A DNA stretch of 64,000 nucleotides, taken from Streptoverticillium olivoreticuli subsp. olivoreticuli. Its GTDB lineage: Bacteria; Actinomycetota; Actinomycetes; Streptomycetales; Streptomycetaceae. The position numbers and the translations under genes were made by a program. The stretch spans positions 682,001 to 746,000 of the forward strand of contig NZ_CP031455.1 in the NCBI RefSeq assembly GCF_003391135.1, in the 5' to 3' direction. Shown piece by piece: positions 1-9,204 of this stretch. The notes under the pieces were generated by a model. That model was not told the origin of the DNA, did not search any database, and saw only the letters and a program-made list of their open reading frames with translations. The first letter of the stretch is position 1. Every line of letters starts with the position of its first letter.

Positions 1-1
1 C

Positions 2-1735
2 GGCTGGCAGAACCTGCCCAAGCCACTCGGCCTGCTGACCCTCATCGGGCTACGGGACAACCTGCGCCGCAAGAACCTCTTCGACACCGGCTCCTACCCG
101 TCGTGCAACCTGCCGGACGTCGCTCCGCCGGACGCGCAGGACCTCACCGGGCGCACGGCCGACGGGACGTACAACGACCTGGCGGACCCACGCATGGGCA
201 TGGCCCGTTCGCGCTTCGGCCGCAACGTGCCACCGGACCGGGCCTTCCCCGAAACCGAGCCGGGGATCCTCTCCCCGAGCCCCCGTGAGGTCAGCAGGGC
301 CCTGCTGACCCGGCGCGAGTTCATCCCCGCCGAGTCCGTCAACACCCTGGTCGCCGCCTGGCTGCAGTTCATGATCAAGGACTGGGTCAGCCACGGGCAG
401 GGCACCATGAACCGTCCCTGGCACATCGGCCTGGCTTCCGACGACCCGTGGCCCGCACCCCCGATGGTCGTGCCGCGAACGATCCCGGACCCCACTCGCC
501 CCGACGGGGACGACGGCCTGCCACAGACGTTCCTCAACGACAACTCGCCCTGGTGGGACGCCTCCCAGCTGTACGGCAACACCCTCGACGAGCAGCGGTC
601 GCTGCGCACCGGCCAGGGCGGCAGGCTCCGGGTCCCCAACGGCCCGCTGTTCCCGGACGACCCCGACAAGGACCCGGCGGGCGTTCCCGGCTTCTGGCTG
701 GGACTCGCCATGATGCACATGGTGTTCCTCCTCGAGCACAACGCCATCTGCGACACGTTGCACGACACGTACCCCGCGTGGTCCGACGAGGAGCTCTTCC
801 AGCGGGCACGGCTGATCGACGCGGCACTCATCGCCAAGATCCACACCGTGGAGTGGACCCCCGCCGTCATCAGCCATCCCACGACCGTCACGGCCCTGCA
901 CGCCAACTGGTACGGCCTCCTGGGCAAGCGCGTACACAAGCTGCTCGGACGCATCGGCAAGAGCGAGGTGCTCAGCGGCATCGTGGGCGGGGACACCGAC
1001 CACTTCGGCGTCCCGTACTCGCTCACCGAGGAGTTCGTCGCCGTCTACCGCATGCATCCCCTCATCCCCGACGACTGGAGCTTCCGGTCGGCCTCGGACG
1101 ACTCGCTGCTGCAGGAGACCACCTTCCGGGAACTGACGGGGCGGAACGCCTACGACATCCTCGGCAAGCACACCCTGACCGACATCCTGTACTCCTTCGG
1201 CACCTCGCACCCGGGCCTGGTCACCCTGCACAACTACCCACGCTTCCTGCAGGAGTTCCAGCGTCCGGACGGCAAGCTCATGGACCTCGGGGCTGTCGAC
1301 ATCCTGCGCTCGCGCGAGGTCGGCGTTCCCCGCTACAACGAGTTCCGGCGGCAGCTCCACCTCCTCCCGGCCGAGGACTTCGACACCCTCACGGACAATC
1401 CCGTCTGGGCCGAGGAACTGCGCCGTGTCTACGACGGGGACATCGAGCGCGTCGACCTGTCGGTGGGCATGTTCGCCGAACCCCTGCCGCGGGGCTTCGC
1501 GTTCAGCGACACGGCCTTCCGCATCTTCGTCCTGATGGCATCCCGCCGTCTCAACAGCGACCGGTTCCTCACCAGGGACTACACACCCCAGGTGTACACA
1601 CAGACCGGTCTGGACTGGATCGAGAACAACAGCATGACCAGCGTGCTGCTGCGGCACTTCCCGGGGCTGCGTGCGTCCCTGCGGTCGGTGGACAACGCCT
1701 TCGCCCCGTGGACCGCCGCGGGAGCCGCGCGGTGA
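2..1735 (+). CDS. Alpha-dioxygenase-like heme peroxidase, 5' end outside window
   Basis: Member of the animal-heme-peroxidase superfamily, closest in motifs to fatty-acid alpha-dioxygenases, which oxygenate a fatty acid at C2. Reading frame 2 is open from the first base, so the gene begins before the window; 577 codons are visible. Seen in sequence: the helix that carries the distal residue (LQFMIKDW, about base 364), the proximal heme-ligand motif VYRMH with its Tyr and His (about base 1042), and the conserved tail block ILRSREVGVPRYNEFRRQL. In plant alpha-dioxygenases the distal motif reads HDW; here the His position is Lys, so activity may differ. The stop lies 15 nt before a patatin-like lipase gene with its own RBS, so the two are probably co-transcribed: a lipase to free fatty acids and an oxygenase to use them. 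The family call is firm; the reaction is inferred. Confidence 0.85.
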   Translation, partial: GWQNLPKPLGLLTLIGLRDNLRRKNLFDTGSYPSCNLPDVAPPDAQDLTGRTADGTYNDLADPRMGMARSRFGRNVPPDRAFPETEPGILSPSPREVSRALLTRREFIPAESVNTLVAAWLQFMIKDWVSHGQGTMNRPWHIGLASDDPWPAPPMVVPRTIPDPTRPDGDDGLPQTFLNDNSPWWDASQLYGNTLDEQRSLRTGQGGRLRVPNGPLFPDDPDKDPAGVPGFWLGLAMMHMVFLLEHNAICDTLHDTYPAWSDEELFQRARLIDAALIAKIHTVEWTPAVISHPTTVTALHANWYGLLGKRVHKLLGRIGKSEVLSGIVGGDTDHFGVPYSLTEEFVAVYRMHPLIPDDWSFRSASDDSLLQETTFRELTGRNAYDILGKHTLTDILYSFGTSHPGLVTLHNYPRFLQEFQRPDGKLMDLGAVDILRSREVGVPRYNEFRRQLHLLPAEDFDTLTDNPVWAEELRRVYDGDIERVDLSVGMFAEPLPRGFAFSDTAFRIFVLMASRRLNSDRFLTRDYTPQVYTQTGLDWIENNSMTSVLLRHFPGLRASLRSVDNAFAPWTAAGAAR

Positions 1736-1750
1736 GTCCGGAGGTGGGTG

Positions 1751-4636
1751 ATGGGACGAGCAACGCACCACTCGTGCCGGGAGACGCACGACCCTCCGCG
1801 TCTGTCGCGCGTGGGCGGCATCATGCTGGCCGGCCTGGCAGCCGTCATCTTCGCCGCGGGGCTCTGGATCCGCCACAATGCCCCCGCTGTCGATGACGTG
1901 GGGCTGCAACTGGCGGGCAGCGCGCATGCGGCACACGCCCTGGTCGGAGACCGCACCGCCGACTTCCGGAAGGCGCTGACGGCCGACTTCTTCCTCATCG
2001 GGGCGTACACGCTCAGCACGGTGCTCGTGTTCTGGCTGAGCAGCCGCACGATCGCGGTGCGCATGAGACACCGCTGTCTCGTCCGGTACGGGATCGCCGG
2101 CGTCCTTGCCGCGTGCGGGTGCGCCGTGGCGGAGAAGCTGCTGCTTCTCCACGGACTCGGCGGTGCGGGCTGGCCGTTCGCGGTGGCCACGGGCCTGGCG
2201 ACGGTCAAGTGGCTGCTGCTCGTCCTCACCGTGCCCGTCGCGGCGCTCGTGGTCGCGATCGTCCTCAAACGGGCCGTGTTCCACGGCTGGGCCCGGCACG
2301 GACACGACTACGCCGAGACGTGCGGATGCGAGGGGAAACGCGGAGGCGGCAGGGCCGGCCCCGGTCCCCGGGGGCCCGACGTCGTCCCGCCCTGGCCCGT
2401 GCTGCAGCCGGACGGACGCCGCTGGCCGGCAGCGGTGCGCAAGGACCCTCCCCGCTCCCCGCAGGCGCGATGGGAGAACGGCAGCCGGGTGCCGCCCGGC
2501 CGGGAACAGGGCGGGCTCGGCTTCTGCGTCTCGGGCGGCGGCATCCGCTCGGCCTGCGTCACACTGGGCGCTCTGCAGGCCCTCCGCCCCCACCTGTGCC
2601 GGGCCCGCTACCTGGTATCGGTCTCAGGCGGTGGTTACACGACGGGAGCCCTCCAGCTCGCGCTGGCCGGGAAGGACCGGTGCGGGAAGGACCGGTACGG
2701 GGCCTGCCCCGATGACGTCTTCATGCCCGGCACGCCGGAGGAGGACCACACCCGCCGGCACTCGAAGTACGTCGCGGAAGGCGCCGGCCAGTGGCTGGCC
2801 GCCCTGGGCGCCGTGCTGCGGGGCCTGCTGGCCTCCCTGAGCCTGCTGACCGCCACTCTGCTGGCCCTGGGGCTCGCCCTGAGCTGGGGTTACCACCTCG
2901 TTCCGCTGACGAGCCTGACCCCACTGCCCCGGCACCTGGCCTTCCGGGGGCCCGCTCTGGGGGCCGTCCTGGTCCTGGCCGGTCTCGCAGCCCTGCTCTG
3001 GTTCCTCTGGCTGGTGTCCCTGTGCCTCGCCAGGCAGCGTCTGTCGGGCACTCTGAAGGCGGTCTTCCGCACGTTCGTGGTGGCGGTCCTGCTGCTGGGC
3101 GTCGTGGTGGTCGTCATCCCCGGCCTGGCGTGGGCGACACCGCAGGTATGGAAGGTGCATGCCCCGGAGACCGGGGCGAGCGCCGGTGCCGCCGCGCTGC
3201 TCACCTATGTGACCGTGCTGGTCAGCACCACGTGGCGGCGCATCGAGGCCGTCCAGCACGCGGTCGGCTCCGCCGCGCGCTCCCGGTTGGTGCGTGCCGT
3301 GCCCAACGGGTTCTCCAAGTACCTGCTGGTATGGGCGGTCCTCCTGGTGGTGACGGCGGCCTCCCTGCTCGTCCTGGGCTGGGCGACCGCCACCGGGTGG
3401 ACCTGGCCCCTGCCCTGCCAGATCGCCCTTCTCGCCGGCCTCGGGCTGGTCGTGCTGAGCCTCGACCAGACATGGATGAGCCTGCACCCCTTCTACCGTG
3501 CCCGGCTGGCCTCCGCGTTCGCCGTCCGCCGCAGGATCTGCCGGGACGGCGAACAGATCGCGGTCCCCTACCGGTTCGACGAGCCGACACCGCTCCCCTG
3601 GTACGACAGGCGGCACGACGGCTTCCCCCAGGTCGTCTTCGCCGCGGCAGCCAACCTGTCCGGCAACGACCGGACGCCGCCGGGGCGGCACGCGGCGTCG
3701 TTCACGCTCTCGCACGACTACGTCGGCGGCCCGGACGTCGGGTACGCCCGCACGGACCTCCTGTGCAGCCGCACCAGGCCGGTCATCCGCAAGGATCTCA
3801 CCGTCGAATCCGCCGTCGCCGTCTCCGGCGCGGCCTTCGCCTCGGCCATGGGACGCCAGTCACGCGCCTTCCAGACGCTTTTCGCACTCTCCAACGCCCG
3901 GCTCGGCACCTGGCTCCCCAACCCCGGCGTGCTGAGCGCCCTTTGGAGCGAGCACCCAGACTGGGGACTGCCTCCGATGCCGGGCATCCGCCGCCTGCCC
4001 TACCTGCTGCGGGAGGTCTCCGGCCGCTACCCGATGGACGACCGGATGCTGCTGGTCACCGACGGCGGCCACTACGAGAACCTCGGCCTGGTCGAACTGC
4101 TCCGGCACGGCGTCACCACCGCCGTGTGCGTCGACGCCAGCGGAGGTTCCGGGGCCTTCGCCGCCGCTCTGGGCGAGGCCATCGCCCTGGCCCAGGAGGA
4201 GCTCGGCGTCGAGGTCACGATCGCGCGCGGGGACTGGGAGAAGCTCGTCCCCGGCAGCGCGGCCCCCCTCACGCCGCAGAACCCGCTGGCCACGCTCAAC
4301 ACCCGGCTCTCGGCCGCGGCGGTGGTCGAGGGCACGATCACCTACCCGCGCGAACTGGTGGACGAGAAGGGCCGGATGCTCGGCACCGAGGGACGGCTGA
4401 TCGTCGCCCGGGCGGCACTGACCCCCGAGATGCCCTACGAGCTCCTCGCCTACGCCCAGGCCGACCAGGAGTTCCCGCACGACGGCACCAGCGACCAGTG
4501 GTTCGACAACCGGCGGTTCGACGCCTACCGGGCGCTCGGCCACTGGATCGGGGAGCGGGCCGCGACGCTGCTCGTGCCACAGAGCGGCGCGTCGCCTCGG
4601 CGCCGTCTGCGCCGGCCCCGGCGAACCGGCCCCTGA
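1751..4636 (+). CDS. Membrane patatin-like phospholipase family protein
   Basis: 961-residue protein. Patatin features are present but spread out: an oxyanion-hole loop GGGIRSACVTLGAL (about residue 260), a nucleophile elbow SVSGGGY about 40 residues later (first Gly of GxSxG replaced by Ser), and a catalytic-Asp motif VTDGGHYENLGL (about residue 770). Several hydrophobic segments lie at about residues 20-40, 75-95, 110-175 and 345-560, so the lipase core is split by membrane helices. It probably hydrolyses acyl esters at the membrane. ATG 1751 was chosen over GTG 1748 because GGAGG at 1740-1744 is 6 nt from the ATG. It directly follows the alpha-dioxygenase-like gene. The size and multi-helix insertion set it apart from ordinary small patatins. 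Confidence 0.75.
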   Translation: MGRATHHSCRETHDPPRLSRVGGIMLAGLAAVIFAAGLWIRHNAPAVDDVGLQLAGSAHAAHALVGDRTADFRKALTADFFLIGAYTLSTVLVFWLSSRTIAVRMRHRCLVRYGIAGVLAACGCAVAEKLLLLHGLGGAGWPFAVATGLATVKWLLLVLTVPVAALVVAIVLKRAVFHGWARHGHDYAETCGCEGKRGGGRAGPGPRGPDVVPPWPVLQPDGRRWPAAVRKDPPRSPQARWENGSRVPPGREQGGLGFCVSGGGIRSACVTLGALQALRPHLCRARYLVSVSGGGYTTGALQLALAGKDRCGKDRYGACPDDVFMPGTPEEDHTRRHSKYVAEGAGQWLAALGAVLRGLLASLSLLTATLLALGLALSWGYHLVPLTSLTPLPRHLAFRGPALGAVLVLAGLAALLWFLWLVSLCLARQRLSGTLKAVFRTFVVAVLLLGVVVVVIPGLAWATPQVWKVHAPETGASAGAAALLTYVTVLVSTTWRRIEAVQHAVGSAARSRLVRAVPNGFSKYLLVWAVLLVVTAASLLVLGWATATGWTWPLPCQIALLAGLGLVVLSLDQTWMSLHPFYRARLASAFAVRRRICRDGEQIAVPYRFDEPTPLPWYDRRHDGFPQVVFAAAANLSGNDRTPPGRHAASFTLSHDYVGGPDVGYARTDLLCSRTRPVIRKDLTVESAVAVSGAAFASAMGRQSRAFQTLFALSNARLGTWLPNPGVLSALWSEHPDWGLPPMPGIRRLPYLLREVSGRYPMDDRMLLVTDGGHYENLGLVELLRHGVTTAVCVDASGGSGAFAAALGEAIALAQEELGVEVTIARGDWEKLVPGSAAPLTPQNPLATLNTRLSAAAVVEGTITYPRELVDEKGRMLGTEGRLIVARAALTPEMPYELLAYAQADQEFPHDGTSDQWFDNRRFDAYRALGHWIGERAATLLVPQSGASPRRRLRRPRRTGP

Positions 4637-4719
4637 GCACCTTGAGCAGCGGCTACCCGTACATGAAGGATCCCCGATGGCCGGCAGGGAGTCATTTCCT
4701 TCCGCGACGGGAGCCCGCT

Positions 4720-5727
4720 TCAGACAGCCGTCTGCACTGCAGCCAGGAATTCCGGCCACGAGGACACATTCCGGCCGGGCAAGGCACTCTTCAGGCTGAG
4801 CTGAAGAGTGCGGCGCAGTGGATGCGGGGACTGCATGATTGCCTCGTTGCGGGCGGCCAGGCGGGCGAGTTCGGCCTGAGCGGGCAGCCGGTCGCTCTTG
4901 GCTCCGTTGCAGGCGGCGTGCGCAGGGGCGAGGTTCCACAGCGCGTCCAGATCCGGGCCGTGCCAGGAGCCGACGCTGCCGAAGCGGCGCATCAGGGAGA
5001 ACGGGAAGACGTGGTCGACGGCTATGGCATCGCTCGGGTCCAGGACGTCATCACAGATCAGGCAGCGCCCGTGCTGGAAGCCAACCGTGGCCTCGACAAT
5101 GCCGGTCACCGAGCGGCGGCGGCGCTTGTCAGTAATCCTGAGGGTGTCCCAGTCGACCGTGACGCCCTCCTCGATGAGGCTGCGACCGATGCCCGCCGCG
5201 AAGGAACTCTCCACAATGCTCCAGCGCGCGCCCAACTCGGCAGCCAAACCTGCGGCCTGCTCCGACCCTGCCAACCGGACCAGGTCGGGGGTCAGACGCA
5301 CCGCGGACTGCCGCCCTGTCCCGGTCAGCTCATAGAAGGTGTGGGGTACCGCAGTGTCGCCGCGCAGGTTGTGAAACTTCTGCATCACCATGGCCGGCAT
5401 CGAACGCACCGCGGCTGCCGCCAGCCGCTCAGTGGGGCGGCCGGTCTCCAGCGTCGCCGCGCTCTCCTGCATGGCGACGGTGAGGAAGTCCTTCTCGCCC
5501 AACTTCGCAGCCTGCGGCGCCTGCGGGAGCCGGGCCAAGTGGCGCACCATGCCCAGGCTGTAGGCGGCGGCGAACTCGGCCAGCGGGACTGTTTCCTCTC
5601 CACGCCGCCCAAAATCAAGCAGGACTTGACCAAGGGCGAATTTGTACGTGCGGGAGTTGGCCCCCATCAGCACTGCCAGCCGCCACGACGCACGCGCCGA
5701 GGCATCCCGGGCGTAGAACTCCTGCAT
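4720..5727 (-). CDS. HNH endonuclease
   Basis: 335 residues. The C-terminal half has an HNH core: CLICDD with a Cys pair, then VDHVFPFS (metal/general-base His) and LWNLAPAHAACNGAKSDR (Asn and the closing His/Cys). The N-terminal 180 residues are a helical region I do not recognise, rich in Ala/Leu, perhaps a recognition or sensor domain. The start codon at 5727 lies 2 nt after the stop of the upstream methyltransferase, so the two genes form a tight operon. A methyltransferase and a nuclease so close suggest modification and cleavage, but the methyltransferase looks like a small-molecule type, so a restriction role is only a guess. Nuclease fold: confident. Biological role: unknown. Confidence 0.8.
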   Translation of the reverse strand: MQEFYARDASARASWRLAVLMGANSRTYKFALGQVLLDFGRRGEETVPLAEFAAAYSLGMVRHLARLPQAPQAAKLGEKDFLTVAMQESAATLETGRPTERLAAAAVRSMPAMVMQKFHNLRGDTAVPHTFYELTGTGRQSAVRLTPDLVRLAGSEQAAGLAAELGARWSIVESSFAAGIGRSLIEEGVTVDWDTLRITDKRRRRSVTGIVEATVGFQHGRCLICDDVLDPSDAIAVDHVFPFSLMRRFGSVGSWHGPDLDALWNLAPAHAACNGAKSDRLPAQAELARLAARNEAIMQSPHPLRRTLQLSLKSALPGRNVSSWPEFLAAVQTAV

Positions 5728-5729
5728 GC

Positions 5730-6371
5730 TCACTCTGCCTCCCTGCACAGGGCGACGGTCTGCCACCACACCTCGGCACGGCCGAGATGGTCCGCGCCTT
5801 CGTCCACGAGCCGCACCAGCCGCAGCCCCGCTCGCTCCGCGTCGCGCACGACTTCCTCGGCGGGCACGTCGAACATCACCCGGTCCGCCGGTGGGGCTCC
5901 GCGTCGCAGTGAGATCACCAGCAGCCCCGCCGGTGCCAGCAGCGCGGCCAGCCGTCCCATGGCCCGCCCCCGCGCGGCCGACGGAAGGTGCATCCACACC
6001 GCCGACAACAGCGCCAGCTCAAACCTCTCCTCCGCCAGTCGGGACAGCTCGGGCAGGGAATCCTCCACCCAACGGACGTCCTCGCTCGGGTGCAAGCGCT
6101 GTGCGACCTCCCGAAGCTCGCGCACCGGCTCGACCGCCACCACCCGGTAGCCGCGCCGCGCCAGCGCAGCAGCGTCCCGCCCCGTGCCCGCTCCGACGTC
6201 CACCGCCTTCACCGGGGCCGACGGCAGCAGGTCCAACACCCCACCATGCACCCGCTCGAAAGGAACACTCGCATACCGCTGCCCGAGGCAAGCGGCGTTT
6301 TGTGCGTAGTACGAGTCGATCGGGGAACGGGGCGTGCCGGACCGGGTGGCGTTCTCACCTGTTTCGACCAT
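5730..6371 (-). CDS. Class I SAM-dependent methyltransferase
   Basis: 213 residues with a typical Rossmann methyltransferase core: motif I VDVGAGTGRDAAAL (about residue 56), an acidic end of strand 2 (VVAVEP) and a motif IV region LALLSAVWMHLP. There is no DNA-target recognition domain and no (N/D)PPY motif, so it resembles UbiE/small-substrate enzymes more than a DNA methylase. It is the first gene of a two-gene operon with the HNH nuclease; the stop TGA and the next ATG are separated by only two bases. Substrate unknown. ATG 6371 is the first start in frame and fits the usual family length. Confidence 0.8.
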   Translation of the reverse strand: MVETGENATRSGTPRSPIDSYYAQNAACLGQRYASVPFERVHGGVLDLLPSAPVKAVDVGAGTGRDAAALARRGYRVVAVEPVRELREVAQRLHPSEDVRWVEDSLPELSRLAEERFELALLSAVWMHLPSAARGRAMGRLAALLAPAGLLVISLRRGAPPADRVMFDVPAEEVVRDAERAGLRLVRLVDEGADHLGRAEVWWQTVALCREAE

Positions 6372-6430
6372 GGACTCAAACTACGGGAACGCTCTGACAA
6401 CGCCAGGAACGGAAGGCCAGGACTGGTCGG

Positions 6431-9028
6431 TCAGGGCAGGATCTCGATATACCCGTCGGTTCCGTGCACGCGGATCCGCTGCCCGTCCCGGATCAGCCGG
6501 GTGGCCTGCCCCACGCCCACGACGGCCGGCAAGCCGTACTCCCGGGCGATCACTGCGCCATGGGTCATCAGGCCGCCCACCTCTGTCACCAGGCCCGCGA
6601 TTCCGACGAACAGCGGCGACCAGCTGGGGTCCGTGAAGGTCGTGACCAGGATGTCGCCCGCTTCGAGATCGGCCTCCGCCATGTCAAGGATGACGCGGGC
6701 CCTTCCCTCGATGGTCCCGGCGGAAACCGGTAGGCCGATCAGAGCGCCGGCGGGCACGTCGTCGCGCCGGTACGCCCCGGTGACGGCCTCGCCATCCGAT
6801 GTGAGCACCCGGGGCGGTGTGAGCGCGTGGTACGAGCGGAACGCGTCCTTGCGCTGCTGGACGAGCTGGTCATCCACCTGGTTCGAGCGCACGACGTCGT
6901 GGAGTTCCTGGAACGTGAGGTAGAAGATGTCCTCCTTCTCAGGAAGCACGTTGGCCTGCACGAGGCGCTCGGCCTCCTCCAGCAGGGCCTGCTTGTAGAC
7001 GAAGTAGCGGCTGACGATGCCGTACTTCGGGTACTCCCGGTACCCGATGAAGGTTCTGACCCGGTCGATCATCCGCTTGGCCTCGTCGGCCTTCCGGTCC
7101 CCGTCCGGCAGGGCCCGCAAGCGTGACAGCACGTCCTGTTCCTTCTTCCGCGCCCTCTGCCGCCCTTGCTCGAAGCGCCGCCCGGCGGCACCCGGCTCGA
7201 AGTTCCTGACATTGTCGAGGATCACGGGCACGAGCGTGCTGGGGCGCTCGCGCCAACGTGGCCTCGTGATGTCGATCTCGCCGACGCAGCGCATGCCGTA
7301 CCGGTCGAGGTAGGCCTCCATGGCGTCGCGCGCTTCGGCCCCGCCCGCGAGCTTCGCCAGCTCGTCCAGGAAGCCCTCGTCCTCGACGCCCTGCAGGAAC
7401 GCCACCACCTCCGGCTGCGGGCGGATCACGTCCGCGACGTCGAGCAGCGCCAGTCCCATCTCCGACGTGACGTTGTCGGGGGCGGACAGCGTGAGCGTGT
7501 CAGCCGCGTTCTTCTCGCCCAGCCACTCCAGCAGCTTGTCGTTGAGCCACCACGTGGCCTCCATCCCCGCCATGATGGCCTGCATGCTCAGCGGATCACT
7601 GAGGACCCGCTTGTGCTCCTCGAAGGCCTCCAGCAGGAAGTCGAACAGCGCCGGTCCCGTCTTCGTCCGGATGCCGCTCTCCAGGGCGGCGATGGACACC
7701 CGGCTGCGCTCGATCAGCTCGGTGACGATGGCCGGATCGGTCTCGATCGGAGCGGGCGCACCGCCGGCCGGCGGCCCTCCGGTACCTCTGTCCGGGAGCG
7801 ACGGGACGAAGTCGTCGCGGTCGAGGACGGTCTCCAGAGCATCCCTGACCAGCGGATCGCCTCTCCCGATGAGGTCCAGGAGGCCGGCGCGGCTCGCGGG
7901 CGAGGCCAGGCGCCGGGTGACGTCGACGAACAGCCTCCCGCCGGCCGTGTGCATCGGCGCCATGGCCGTCAGCTGCCACATGGAGAGCCCCAGGGGCTTC
8001 ATGGGGTCGGTCATCATCTGCTGATGGCCGACGGAGACGTAGACGTGATTCTCCTGGTCGCCGGTCTCGGGGATGGGGAACAGCGTCGTGATCGGCCGGC
8101 TCTGGACGATCTGGAAGCCATCGTCGACCAGGCACCATTCGATGTCCTGCGGGCGGCCGAAGTGCGCTTCGATCCGCCGCCCGAGCCGCACGAGCCGCAC
8201 GACCTGCGCATCCGTCAACGCCGGCTGCTCCTGCCGCTGCGAGTCGATCGCCACTTCCTGCGTACCGCCGGTCGGCAGGGCGTGAACGGCACGCTGTTTG
8301 ACGGCGATCGCCTTGGCGACGACTTCGCCGTGTCGCACCTTGAAGACGTCCGGGTTCACCAGGCCGGAGACCAGGGCCTCGCCGAGGCCGAAGCCGGCGT
8401 CCACGGTGGCGACCTTCCGGTTGCCCGTGACGGGGTCGGCCGTGAACAGGATGCCGGCCGCATGCGGGAAGACCATCTGCTGCACGACCACGGCCATGTG
8501 GACCGTACGGTGGTCGATGCCGTTCCGCTGGCGGTAGGTCACGGCCCGCTCGGTGAACAGCGAGGCCCAGCACCGGCTGACGTGCTGGAGGATCGCCGTC
8601 GGCCCCACGACGTTCAGGTACGTGTCCTGCTGGCCGGCGAAGGAGGCCGTCGGCAGGTCCTCCGCCGTCGCGCTGGATCGCACGGCGTAGGCGGCTTGCT
8701 CGCCGAGCCGGGCGAGCGCGCGGGTGATCGCCGCCGCGAGATCGCCCGGGATGGCGATTTCTTCGATGGTCCGGCGGATCTCCGCGCTGAGCGTGCGGAT
8801 CGCCTGCCGGTCGTCCGGGTTGAGGCGCGACAGCTGATCGAGCCGATCGCCCATCGACGGTGCTTCCGCCATGATCCGCCGGAAGGCGTCCGTCTTCACG
8901 CAGAAGCCGGCCGGCACGCGGATGCCTTCGATCCGCGACAGCCCGCCCAGGTGCGCGCCCTTGCCGCCGACGACCGCGACCTGCGTCTCGTCGACCTCTT
9001 GAAGATCCCACACGTACTGCTCGATCAT
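6431..9028 (-). CDS. rph: Rifampin phosphotransferase (rifamycin-inactivating)
   Basis: 865 residues, the usual RPH length. Order of domains: N-terminal ATP-grasp domain (GGKGAHLGGL near residue 22, AVRSSATAEDLPTASFAGQQD near 118, EWCLVDDGFQIVQSRP near 300), central rifampin-binding domain, and C-terminal swivelling His domain with GGLMTHGAVIAREYG, whose His is residue 823. Known chemistry of the family: ATP plus rifampin plus water gives 21-phospho-rifampin, AMP and phosphate, the phosphate being passed through that His. The domain order is also that of PEP synthase, but the length and the central domain fit RPH. It is monocistronic here. A rifamycin-associated-element-like palindrome lies about 160-175 bp upstream, which supports induction by rifamycins. 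The protein is a resistance enzyme of the cytoplasm, found in many soil actinomycetes. Confidence 0.9.
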   Translation of the reverse strand: MIEQYVWDLQEVDETQVAVVGGKGAHLGGLSRIEGIRVPAGFCVKTDAFRRIMAEAPSMGDRLDQLSRLNPDDRQAIRTLSAEIRRTIEEIAIPGDLAAAITRALARLGEQAAYAVRSSATAEDLPTASFAGQQDTYLNVVGPTAILQHVSRCWASLFTERAVTYRQRNGIDHRTVHMAVVVQQMVFPHAAGILFTADPVTGNRKVATVDAGFGLGEALVSGLVNPDVFKVRHGEVVAKAIAVKQRAVHALPTGGTQEVAIDSQRQEQPALTDAQVVRLVRLGRRIEAHFGRPQDIEWCLVDDGFQIVQSRPITTLFPIPETGDQENHVYVSVGHQQMMTDPMKPLGLSMWQLTAMAPMHTAGGRLFVDVTRRLASPASRAGLLDLIGRGDPLVRDALETVLDRDDFVPSLPDRGTGGPPAGGAPAPIETDPAIVTELIERSRVSIAALESGIRTKTGPALFDFLLEAFEEHKRVLSDPLSMQAIMAGMEATWWLNDKLLEWLGEKNAADTLTLSAPDNVTSEMGLALLDVADVIRPQPEVVAFLQGVEDEGFLDELAKLAGGAEARDAMEAYLDRYGMRCVGEIDITRPRWRERPSTLVPVILDNVRNFEPGAAGRRFEQGRQRARKKEQDVLSRLRALPDGDRKADEAKRMIDRVRTFIGYREYPKYGIVSRYFVYKQALLEEAERLVQANVLPEKEDIFYLTFQELHDVVRSNQVDDQLVQQRKDAFRSYHALTPPRVLTSDGEAVTGAYRRDDVPAGALIGLPVSAGTIEGRARVILDMAEADLEAGDILVTTFTDPSWSPLFVGIAGLVTEVGGLMTHGAVIAREYGLPAVVGVGQATRLIRDGQRIRVHGTDGYIEILP

Positions 9029-9185
9029 CGCGATACCTCCGGCGCAGCCGTGCCCACCCGCGACTTCACTGCCGGTCCCACCACTGGTTCGACGTCACCG
9101 CGTCCCCCATACGTCGACAACACACGCACGTCGTGCCCCTTTTCCGCAGGTTGTGGCCTCGGCCGACGATTTTGCGCCACCACCC

Positions 9186-9204
9186 GGGTCTTGTGGCAAG
9201 CCCC
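9186..9204. promoter_or_regulatory. Rifamycin-associated-element-like palindrome upstream of rph
   Basis: The 19-mer GGGTCTTGTGGCAAGCCCC is an imperfect inverted repeat (arms GGGtCTTG and CAAGCCCC, one mismatch). It closely matches my recollection of the RAE found upstream of rifampin-inactivation genes in actinomycetes. It lies between rph (minus, start 9028) and the amidase gene (plus, start 9489). A TTGTGG-N17-TATACG hexamer pair (9191-9196, 9214-9219) overlaps it on the plus strand, so the site could also act on the amidase side. The match to the published consensus is from memory. Confidence 0.6.

Noticed and set aside
50..2593. Long minus-strand open frame under the peroxidase and lipase genes
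   Set aside because: Composition is that of an antisense shadow and it shows no family motif, while both plus-strand genes do.
6431..9028. Phosphoenolpyruvate synthase or PPDK instead of rph
   Set aside because: Shares the ATP-grasp and His domains, but the 865-residue length, the central domain and the upstream RAE-like site point to rifampin phosphotransferase.
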